From Colivivens sp963645405 (GTDB lineage Bacteria > Bacteroidota > Bacteroidia > Bacteroidales > Bacteroidaceae), in assembly GCA_963645405.1 (NCBI GenBank), contig CAVISR010000028.1, forward strand, positions 1 to 28,948: DNA of 28,948 nt, in the 5' to 3' direction. Every line of letters starts with the position of its first letter. The first letter of the stretch is position 1. Both the position numbers and the translations under genes were made by a program. The notes under the pieces were generated by a model that did no database searches, was not told where the DNA came from, and saw nothing but the letters and a program-made list of their open reading frames with translations. Positions 15,305 through 21,903 of this stretch are shown one piece after another.

Positions 15305-16537
15305 TTATTCTTCGTTCTCGTAGTGCTGGAACAAGAAATCGTTGTACGGATATTTCTGCACATGCAGTTTGCGTATCTTCTTGTATGCGAATTCCTTGAA
15401 CTCACTGATGTTCTCGCCAGTCTTTGCAGAGATGAAGAAGCAACTGTCGTTCATCTTTGCCATCCAAGTTGCCTTGAGTTCGTCAAGCGTTATGTTTTCC
15501 CGGGTCTTGGGCGTAAGGTCATCCTCGTCCTTTGGAATCCATGTGTAAGCATCAATCTTGTTGAACACCAGCAAAGTTGGTTTGTCGCTTGCTCCCAAAT
15601 CTCCAAGGGTTGACTCGACCACCCGTATCTGCTCTTCGAAATCAGGATGGGAGATGTCGACGAGGTGAATCAGCAGGTCGGCTTCACGCACCTCGTCAAG
15701 TGTGGACTTGAATGAATCCACAAGGTCGGTTGGCAGTTTGCGTATGAATCCAACTGTGTCGCTCAAGAGGAATGGCAAATTGTCGATGATGACTTTACGG
15801 ACTGTGGTGTCGAGTGTGGCAAAGAGTTTGTTCTCTGCAAACACATCACTCTTTGACAACAGGTTCATCAATGTGGATTTGCCCACGTTGGTGTAACCCA
15901 CCAACGCCACACGGATGAGTCGTCCACGGTTCTTCCGTTGCGTAGTCTTCTGCGTGTCAATCTCCTTCAGGCGCTGTTTCAGCAGTGCCATACGGTTGCG
16001 GATGATTCGTTGGTCCATCTCAAGCTGGGTTTCACCCGGACCGCGCAATCCCACACTTCCGCCCCTCTGTCTTTCGAGGTGTGTCCACAGACGGGTCAGA
16101 CGTGGAAGCATATACTTGTATTGAGCCAGTTCCACCTGGGTTTTGGCTGTCGCCGTCTGTGCCCTCATGGCAAAGATGTCGAGGATGAGCGACGTGCGGT
16201 CGAGTATCTTCACCTGCAGTTCCTTCTCTATGTTGCGGATTTGTTTCGCACTCAGCTCATCGTCGAAGATGACCATACCGACTTCCCGGTCTTCGTCCTC
16301 CTCCGACTTGATGAAGTCCTTGATTTCGGCAAGTTTTCCGCTGCCGACATATGTGACACTGTTTGGACCGTTCACTTTCTGGGTGAAACGTTTTATGATT
16401 TTCGCTCCTGCGGTTTCCGCCAGAAACTCCAGTTCGTCGAGATACTCTTTTGTTTTCCTCTCTCCCTGGTAAGGAGTGACGAGTCCCACGATTGCTGCAG
16501 TTTCCACTTTGGCTTCTGATATTACAAATTCCTTCAT
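15305..16537 (-). CDS. hflX: GTPase HflX, ribosome-associated
   Basis: HflX binds the 50S subunit and splits stalled ribosomes, notably under heat stress. The 410-residue protein has the N-terminal HflX domain (about 1-180, with GLRGPGETQLEMD at 163-175), a helical linker, then the G domain: P-loop G213-YTNVGKS, G3 D260-TVGF, G4 NKID (about 327) and G5 SAK (about 369). The start is ATG 16537: the longer frame would begin at a TTG that overlaps the promoter box. Transcription likely starts just upstream, giving a very short leader. The gene is divergent from the VTC cluster, 172 bases away. Confidence 0.94.
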   Translation of the reverse strand: MKEFVISEAKVETAAIVGLVTPYQGERKTKEYLDELEFLAETAGAKIIKRFTQKVNGPNSVTYVGSGKLAEIKDFIKSEEDEDREVGMVIFDDELSAKQIRNIEKELQVKILDRTSLILDIFAMRAQTATAKTQVELAQYKYMLPRLTRLWTHLERQRGGSVGLRGPGETQLEMDQRIIRNRMALLKQRLKEIDTQKTTQRKNRGRLIRVALVGYTNVGKSTLMNLLSKSDVFAENKLFATLDTTVRKVIIDNLPFLLSDTVGFIRKLPTDLVDSFKSTLDEVREADLLIHLVDISHPDFEEQIRVVESTLGDLGASDKPTLLVFNKIDAYTWIPKDEDDLTPKTRENITLDELKATWMAKMNDSCFFISAKTGENISEFKEFAYKKIRKLHVQKYPYNDFLFQHYENEE

Positions 16538-16558
16538 TGGTTTGTCGTAAATTTGCAA

Positions 16559-16566
16559 CAAAGATA
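16559..16566 (-). promoter_or_regulatory. Promoter -7 box for hflX
   Basis: TATCTTTG on the minus strand matches TAnnTTTG, 21 bases before the hflX ATG. It argues against the longer TTG start, which would lie inside this box. Confidence 0.6.
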
Positions 16567-16650
16567 AAAAATAAATGGGTTATCCAAGAAAAACAAGGGC
16601 AGATTAAGTAAAAAAAACATGAAGATACACCTTTATCCAGATAAAAAGAG

Positions 16651-16658
16651 TATATTTG
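16651..16658 (+). promoter_or_regulatory. Promoter -7 box for the VTC cluster
   Basis: TATATTTG matches TAnnTTTG, 51 bases before the ATG at 16710. An ATG at 16656 overlaps this box and is therefore unlikely to be the start. This may be the main promoter of the five-gene cluster. Confidence 0.6.
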
Positions 16659-16709
16659 CATGTCAAAGTTAGAGTAAAAAGACAAGTTGGCTCAAACAAT
16701 CAATTATCA

Positions 16710-17525
16710 ATGGACGAGAAAGACCTGAAAATCCAAACTCTGCTCAATTCCCTGTCGCCAATCACTTTGGAACAGATGGGGTCGATAAAGCTGATGAACC
16801 GTATTGACACGAAGTATGTCACTACGAAGAACAAGCTTATTGAGCTTTTGCAGATGTTGAAGGACAAGTACTATGTGCAGACCATAGGCAAAACAACTGT
16901 TTGCCCATACCGCACCACATATTTCGACACGAAGGACCATGAACTCTATATGATGCATCACAATAAGAGGAAGGTGCGCACAAAAGTAAGGGTTAGGACA
17001 TATCTTTCGAGCGGAGACCTGACGTTTCTCGAAGTGAAGCGCAAGAACAACCATGGCAGAACCAAGAAGAAGCGAGTGCAGGTGGAGTCGCTTGAAGAGT
17101 CGCAGACAGATTTGGGAGCAGAGCAGCTGGTGTCTTTGAAAGCCGGCATGCCGCTTTCTTCACTCCATATGGTGGTGCAGAATCTGTTCGACCGCATTAC
17201 CCTTGTGAACAAGGAAAAGACAGAACGCCTCACTATCGATTTCAATATCCGCTTTCACAATTACGAAACGGGCAATGATGCGGACAGCGACCAGCTGGTG
17301 ATTATCGAGCTGAAACGTGACGGTCATGTGTTCTCCCCGATATGTTCACTGCTGCGCAACCTCTTCATCCATCCCACAGGATTCAGCAAGTGCTGCATTG
17401 GAATGGTTTGGACCGACCCGGGATTGAAGAAGAACAACTTCCTGGAGAAAATCCGCAGACTGGCAAAAATCAACAATGAAGGAAAGTTTGCGCCTTCGGC
17501 AGAGAGCTACGTGCCTTCGGTATAG
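16710..17525 (+). CDS. VTC-domain polyphosphate polymerase-like protein
   Basis: The VTC domain is the catalytic part of the eukaryotic vacuolar transporter chaperone, which makes polyphosphate from ATP inside a basic tunnel. The 271-residue protein shows the matching pattern of conserved basic and acidic residues: R31/D33/K35 in NRIDTKYV, R68 in YRTTYFDT, R90, R94 and R96 in VRTKVRVRTY, E108/K110 in FLEVKRK, E200/K202 in IIELKRD and K227 in GFSK. There is no signal peptide or membrane segment, so it is cytoplasmic. Bacterial VTC proteins commonly sit beside a DUF4956 membrane protein, as here (next gene, 71 bases on). Polyphosphate synthesis is inferred from the family; no activity of this bacterial group is known to me with certainty. 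Confidence 0.88.
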   Translation: MDEKDLKIQTLLNSLSPITLEQMGSIKLMNRIDTKYVTTKNKLIELLQMLKDKYYVQTIGKTTVCPYRTTYFDTKDHELYMMHHNKRKVRTKVRVRTYLSSGDLTFLEVKRKNNHGRTKKKRVQVESLEESQTDLGAEQLVSLKAGMPLSSLHMVVQNLFDRITLVNKEKTERLTIDFNIRFHNYETGNDADSDQLVIIELKRDGHVFSPICSLLRNLFIHPTGFSKCCIGMVWTDPGLKKNNFLEKIRRLAKINNEGKFAPSAESYVPSV

Positions 17526-17596
17526 AAATATAGAAATAGAGAACAAGAACAAAACAAGTTTAGAAAACAGAATAAGAATAACTACAGAAACGACCA
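17526..17596. repeat. A-rich short repeats between VTC and DUF4956 genes
   Basis: The spacer begins with ATAGAAAT twice, then AGAACAAGAACAAAACAAG and further AGAAT/AGAAA steps. No promoter or terminator is recognised. Confidence 0.45.
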
Positions 17597-18301
17597 ATGG
17601 AATCTTTCAACGATTTTTTCACACTGATATCAAGCGATTCAAGCAGGATGCTTGATTTGCTGTTCCGACTAATCATAAACACTGTGTTCACGGTGGTTAT
17701 CGCACGGGTGTTCTATTTCCCCAAAAGCAAGAGAGCGGATTTCCTGCTCACTTATATCCTTGTGGGTTTCGGCATTTTCATGCTCATCCACTTGATGGGC
17801 GATGCCAAACTGAAGACAGGTATCGCAATGGGACTGTTTGCGATATTCTGCATCATGCGCTACCGAACAGAGTCAGTGCCTATTCGTGAGATGACCTACC
17901 TCTTCCTCGTCATTGCGTTGGCTGCAATCAACGGTTTGGCATGGGTTGCCGACATATCAGACAAGCATCCGGAGTTCTTTGCGCCCGAACTGACTGCCAT
18001 CATCGAGCTGATTGTCACCAACCTTCTGTTTGTGGCTGCGATATGGATTGCAGAGGGAGGCAAGTGGGTGAAATCATTGAATACCAAATATATCAAGTAC
18101 GACAAAATCGAATTGATTGTTCCGGAAAGGCGCGATGAAATGATTGAGGACTTGAGAAAACGCACCGGACTTGATGTGAAGGACGTATCCATAGGTTCAC
18201 TCGATTTCCTGAAGGATATGGCTCTAATCAAGATATACTATTCAGGTAAAGAGGACAACGACAGTAGCAACATACAAAAAATGCCGAAACTATATGAATA
18301 A
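17597..18301 (+). CDS. DUF4956 membrane protein, partner of VTC-type polymerases
   Basis: The 234-residue protein has about five hydrophobic segments (roughly 19-41, 48-68, 73-88, 98-119 and 132-153) and then a cytoplasmic-looking C-terminal domain (about 160-234) starting KYDKIELIVPERRDEM. This matches DUF4956 (PF16316), a family repeatedly found next to VTC-domain genes. By analogy with the eukaryotic Vtc1/Vtc4 complex, it may hold the polymerase at the membrane and pass the polymer across; that is an inference. Its last eight bases overlap the start of the DUF2490 gene, so their translation is coupled. Confidence 0.85.
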   Translation: MESFNDFFTLISSDSSRMLDLLFRLIINTVFTVVIARVFYFPKSKRADFLLTYILVGFGIFMLIHLMGDAKLKTGIAMGLFAIFCIMRYRTESVPIREMTYLFLVIALAAINGLAWVADISDKHPEFFAPELTAIIELIVTNLLFVAAIWIAEGGKWVKSLNTKYIKYDKIELIVPERRDEMIEDLRKRTGLDVKDVSIGSLDFLKDMALIKIYYSGKEDNDSSNIQKMPKLYE

Positions 18302-19235
18302 GGGACTGCTTCTATTGGTAGCAGCCGTGATAGCGGCACACCAATCCTATGCACAGACCGACGACTTCGGTTATGAACTGAGCGTTGAGGGCGAGACAAA
18401 GATTGCCAAGAACCTCAAGTTGGAAATCTCTGCAGCAATGAGAACCCAGGACAATGCGGAGCGCATCGACCGTTATATTGTCGGTGCAGGATTGTCGTAC
18501 AAGTTGTTCTCAAACGAGGCAAAGACACTTGATGTCAAGGTGAATGGTGGGTTCGACTACTTGTGGACACGAAAATTGGCAGAGAAAAACCTGAAATACT
18601 TTGATGTAGATGATGCGAACGACGACCTGATTGAAGGCGGATTCTTCAATGTAGGCGACCTGAAAGGATGGAACATCACCGACAGTTATTGGCAGAACCG
18701 CTACCGCATAAACGTGGGAGCACAAATCAGCTATGAAATCAACAAGCGATGGTCCGTTTCTTTGAAGGAAACTGTAAGATACAACCACTATTGCGAGGCA
18801 ACTGCAACACGCAACAAGTGGAGAGTGGACGAGGAACAGAGCACACGAAACGATGACGGCACATATAACTGGATTATGTCTCCTTATAAATATTATGATT
18901 CATACAATGGCGAAGACAATAAAGATGCATACGGAAACGTTATAGGAAAGACGCTGAACCAGGAAACTGTCACAAAGCGTAAAGACCGCACATTCCTCTA
19001 CTCAAAGCTTACAGTAGGCTACGACATAAAAGGAATTCCAATCGATTTGTTTGCATCAATCGACTACGGATGCGGACTTACCCATAACGCAAACAAATGG
19101 AAGTTCTCGGGAGGTTACGACTATAAGATAAACAAGTACAACAAATTGACCCTCTTCTACCGTTTCAGTACAGACGGAGACGACGGTGAGGCAAATGGAC
19201 ACCTTGTCGGACTGGGATACAAATTTGATTTCTAA
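18294..19235 (+). CDS. DUF2490 outer-membrane beta-barrel protein
   Basis: The 313-residue product starts with a signal peptide (MNKGLLLLVAAVIAAHQSYA, mature end probably QTDDFG). The rest is a run of alternating aromatic and polar strands, for example WNITDSYWQNRYRINVGAQI and KYNKLTLFYRFSTD, ending in LVGLGYKFDF with the terminal Phe expected of outer-membrane barrels. This matches DUF2490, a family without an assigned role. The start ATG lies inside the last codons of the DUF4956 gene, tying an outer-membrane barrel directly to the inner-membrane partner of the polymerase. A role as export channel or surface anchor is speculation. Confidence 0.82.
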   Translation: MNKGLLLLVAAVIAAHQSYAQTDDFGYELSVEGETKIAKNLKLEISAAMRTQDNAERIDRYIVGAGLSYKLFSNEAKTLDVKVNGGFDYLWTRKLAEKNLKYFDVDDANDDLIEGGFFNVGDLKGWNITDSYWQNRYRINVGAQISYEINKRWSVSLKETVRYNHYCEATATRNKWRVDEEQSTRNDDGTYNWIMSPYKYYDSYNGEDNKDAYGNVIGKTLNQETVTKRKDRTFLYSKLTVGYDIKGIPIDLFASIDYGCGLTHNANKWKFSGGYDYKINKYNKLTLFYRFSTDGDDGEANGHLVGLGYKFDF

Positions 19236-19250
19236 GTAATGGGATAAACC

Positions 19251-19282
19251 AAAACATCAGGTAAGAATCAAAACATCAGGTA
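19251..19282. repeat. 19-bp-period direct repeat after the DUF2490 gene
   Basis: AAAACATCAGGTA occurs exactly at 19251-19263 and 19270-19282, within the 83-base spacer before the dockerin-like gene. Confidence 0.7.
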
Positions 19283-19318
19283 TAGCATAAATCAGAACAA
19301 CAAATTTCTTGCAAGAAT

Positions 19319-19714
19319 ATGAAACGATTAGTTACGATGTCTATTGCTCTCGTTATGAGCATGCTTGCGTTTGCAGATGGAGACTACAGTCTTTATATTG
19401 CAGCTGAAAAAACAACAAGCCACAAGATTTCAGCCATTCAGAAGCTCACCTTTGAGAATGGCAATGTGGTGGTGAACCTAAAGGACGGAACCAAAGAGTC
19501 TACTGCTATAACATCAGTGAACAAGATGTATTTCGGAATTGCTGCAACCATAATCCAGGACGTCAATAAAGACGGTGTTGTCGACACTCAGGATGCACTT
19601 TCCATATATTCAGGCATGGAATCCGGAGAAACCGAAGGACTGGATGTAAATGAGGACGGAGTGGTAGACACTCAGGACGTGCTCAATGTCTACGAATACA
19701 TGGAGAACAACTAA
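19319..19714 (+). CDS. Small secreted dockerin-like (paired EF-hand loop) protein
   Basis: The 131-residue protein has a signal peptide (MKRLVTMSIALVMSMLAFA, mature from about DGDYS). A middle module (about 37-74) carries two motifs ending LTF and MYF. The C-terminal dockerin-like domain (about 80-131) has two calcium loops, DVNKDGVVDTQD and DVNEDGVVDTQD, each followed by a short helix. Type I dockerins bind cohesin modules; no cohesin is encoded in this window, so the partner is unknown, and it may simply be a Ca2+-dependent domain. Position inside the VTC cluster suggests a surface or periplasmic job in the same process. The middle module resembles the N-terminus of the next gene product. 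Confidence 0.85.
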   Translation: MKRLVTMSIALVMSMLAFADGDYSLYIAAEKTTSHKISAIQKLTFENGNVVVNLKDGTKESTAITSVNKMYFGIAATIIQDVNKDGVVDTQDALSIYSGMESGETEGLDVNEDGVVDTQDVLNVYEYMENN

Positions 19715-19746
19715 ACCCGATGTCTCGAGTAACAAGACAGGTTCTA

Positions 19747-19808
19747 TATATTTGACAAGTACCATATTTGACAGGTACTATCTATTTGACCAGATAATAA
19801 CATTTGAC
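19747..19808. repeat. Four TTTGAC repeats before the beta-helix protein gene
   Basis: ATTTGAC recurs with TTTGAC starting at 19751, 19767, 19785 and 19803, spacing 16-18 bases, each followed by a variant of MRG and an AT-rich tail. The first overlaps TATATTTG (19747-19754), a match to the TAnnTTTG promoter box, so an internal promoter for the next gene is possible. Confidence 0.6.
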
Positions 19809-19816
19809 CGGATTAT

Positions 19817-21106
19817 ATGAAGAAAGCAATTATAACACTGGCTGGACTGTTCGGACTTGTCGGTATGCTGCAGGCGCAGGTCTATTTCTGCAATGGCTAT
19901 TCATACGACAAATACGACATTGAGTCCGTTGAAGATATCACATTCTCTTCAGATGCATCGAAAGTGAACATCTGTGGCGAGACCTATGACGTAAGCGATG
20001 TGGACAGTATCACATTCTCTGAACCGGTATTCCCGGCAGTCGACATCGTGTACAACGGAACAACAGCAACAGTCACGATTCCATCGTCGATGAGCGGTGT
20101 GACATGTTCAAGCGGAACCAGCTCGCATGTTGTCCTCAAGTCAACCAACACATCTACCGAATATCTGTATCGTGTCAGCGGAAGTTCAACCAACGGTTCA
20201 CTGACTATCACAGGCAGCTACAAGCTGTCTGTAGAGTTGGCTGGAGTGACACTGACCAGCGGTAAGGGTGCAGCCATCGACATCGAGTGTGGCAAACGTA
20301 TTGACGTCTTGTTGAAGGACGGAACAACAAACACACTGACCGATTATGCCGGAGGAAGTCAGAAAGGTGCGTTCTATACAAAAGGACATGCTGAGTTCAA
20401 GGGCAACGGAACACTTAACGTCACTGGACTTGCAAAGCATGCCATCTGTGCAAAGGAATATCTTCTGCTGAAAGCTTCGGTTGGAACAATCAACGTCCTT
20501 GGAGCTGTGAGCGATGGTATTCACTGCGGTAAGGGCGAGAAAGCAACCGAGCACAACTACTTCCAGATGAATGGTGGAACTCTCAATATCTCAGGTTGCG
20601 GAAGCGACTGCATCGATTCTGATGATTTCGGTTGCATCAAGATAAAAGGAGGAGAATTGACCCTCGATATAAATCAGGCAGACGGAATCGGACTCAAGGC
20701 AGACAGTATCTTCACCATGACTGGAGGTACGGTCAATCTCAATGTTGCAGGTGTAGGTTCTGAAGGCATCCGCAGTTCATACAATGCTTACTTCAAGAAT
20801 GGAACAGTAAAGGGGAATGTGTCAGCCGGTGGAGCGAAAGGCATCAGAGGCAAGTCGGTGACCAAAATCACAGGAACAGTCCTCAATGGCGGTAACGTCT
20901 ACTTCTCCGGAACAAATGTGGACCTGAACGTGAGTGGCGGACTTTCTTCCGACGGATCAGTCTGCTGCGGAATCAAGGTCGACAAAGTCTTGGACCAGAG
21001 TGCTGGAGACTTGACAGTTACCGTATCCAACAACGATGCGAATGCCATCACATCAGGCACAGACAATTGGACGGGAGGAACACGAAACGGAAAGTCAAAA
21101 GAATAG
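19817..21106 (+). CDS. Secreted beta-helix carbohydrate-binding-type protein (Cthe_2159-like)
   Basis: The 429-residue protein has a signal peptide (MKKAIITLAGLFGLVGMLQA). Next is a short N-terminal module with two ITF motifs (about 40-68). A long right-handed beta-helix region follows, with repeats of the type GTLNISGCGSDCIDSDD, GGELTLDINQADGIGLKAD and GGTVNLNVAGVGSEGIRSS. This matches the carbohydrate-binding family of Clostridium thermocellum Cthe_2159 (PF14262), reported to bind acidic polysaccharide and calcium. Asp residues at repeat turns could bind Ca2+. Such proteins are often found near VTC and DUF4956 genes. The C-terminus ends abruptly after GTDNWTGGTRNGKSKE, without the closing sandwich some relatives have. 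Ligand and location are inferred. Confidence 0.8.
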   Translation: MKKAIITLAGLFGLVGMLQAQVYFCNGYSYDKYDIESVEDITFSSDASKVNICGETYDVSDVDSITFSEPVFPAVDIVYNGTTATVTIPSSMSGVTCSSGTSSHVVLKSTNTSTEYLYRVSGSSTNGSLTITGSYKLSVELAGVTLTSGKGAAIDIECGKRIDVLLKDGTTNTLTDYAGGSQKGAFYTKGHAEFKGNGTLNVTGLAKHAICAKEYLLLKASVGTINVLGAVSDGIHCGKGEKATEHNYFQMNGGTLNISGCGSDCIDSDDFGCIKIKGGELTLDINQADGIGLKADSIFTMTGGTVNLNVAGVGSEGIRSSYNAYFKNGTVKGNVSAGGAKGIRGKSVTKITGTVLNGGNVYFSGTNVDLNVSGGLSSDGSVCCGIKVDKVLDQSAGDLTVTVSNNDANAITSGTDNWTGGTRNGKSKE

Positions 21107-21125
21107 AAATCAATAATATGAACAG

Positions 21126-21161
21126 GACAGGCTGCATGGTCGAATGACAATGCGGTCTGTC
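21126..21161 (+). terminator. Hairpin between the beta-helix gene and pyrH, probable terminator
   Basis: GACAGGCTGCAT (21126-21137) can pair with ATGCGGTCTGTC (21150-21161) over 12 pairs including two G-U wobbles, followed by TTTAGGTT. It lies 20 bases after the beta-helix gene stop and likely ends the VTC cluster. The T run is short. Confidence 0.5.
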
Positions 21162-21188
21162 TTTAGGTTAAAACAACGAACAAAACAA

Positions 21189-21899
21189 ATGGTAAAATTC
21201 AAGAGAATACTGCTCAAACTCAGCGGAGAAAGTTTGATGGGAGAACAGAACTATGGGATAGACGTCAACCGCTTGAATGACTATGCCCGACAGATCAAGG
21301 AAGTGCATGACATGGGCGTGCAGATTGGCATAGTAATCGGAGGCGGAAACATCTTCCGCGGACTTAGTGGAGCAGGAAAAGGTTTCGACAGAGTCAAGGG
21401 CGACCAAATGGGAATGTGTGCCACAGTCATCAATTCATTGGCACTGAGCAGCGCACTGGGTGCCATCGGTTGCAAGAACCGTGTGCTCACAGCCATACGG
21501 ATGGAACCAATCGGTGAATTCTACACCAAGTGGAAGGCAATCGAGACAATGGAGAAGGGCGAAGTTGCAATCTTCTCTGCCGGCACAGGCAATCCTTACT
21601 TCACCACCGACACAGGAAGCAGTCTGCGAGGAATAGAGATTGAGGCTGACATCATGCTGAAAGGCACTCGCGTGGACGGTGTTTACACAGCCGACCCGGA
21701 GAAAGACCCAACGGCCACAAAATACAGCGAAATCACCTTCGATGAAATCTACAACAAGAACCTGCGCGTGATGGACCTTACTGCTACCACCATGTGCAAG
21801 GAGAACGGACTTCCAATCTATGTGTTCAACATGGACATAGTAGGTAATCTAAAGAAAGTCATTGAAGGAGAAGACATTGGAACATTAGTACATAAATAA
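21189..21899 (+). CDS. pyrH: UMP kinase (uridylate kinase)
   Basis: PyrH phosphorylates UMP to UDP in pyrimidine synthesis and is a hexameric amino-acid-kinase fold enzyme. The 236-residue product has KRILLKLSGESLMG at the N-terminus, GIVIGGGNIFRG (about 47-58) and the DTGSSLRGIEIEADIMLKGT segment, all diagnostic, and the usual length. The start is ATG 21189 (MVKFKR), since an upstream ATG at 21144 lies inside the hairpin. metG follows after only 4 bases, so the two form a transcription unit. No TAnnTTTG box is evident upstream. Confidence 0.96.
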   Translation: MVKFKRILLKLSGESLMGEQNYGIDVNRLNDYARQIKEVHDMGVQIGIVIGGGNIFRGLSGAGKGFDRVKGDQMGMCATVINSLALSSALGAIGCKNRVLTAIRMEPIGEFYTKWKAIETMEKGEVAIFSAGTGNPYFTTDTGSSLRGIEIEADIMLKGTRVDGVYTADPEKDPTATKYSEITFDEIYNKNLRVMDLTATTMCKENGLPIYVFNMDIVGNLKKVIEGEDIGTLVHK

Positions 21900-21903
21900 A
21901 CAT

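Noticed and set aside
16656..16709. Upstream start for the VTC protein at ATG 16656
   Set aside because: It overlaps the TATATTTG promoter box, so it would not be in the transcript. ATG 16710 gives the typical N-terminus.
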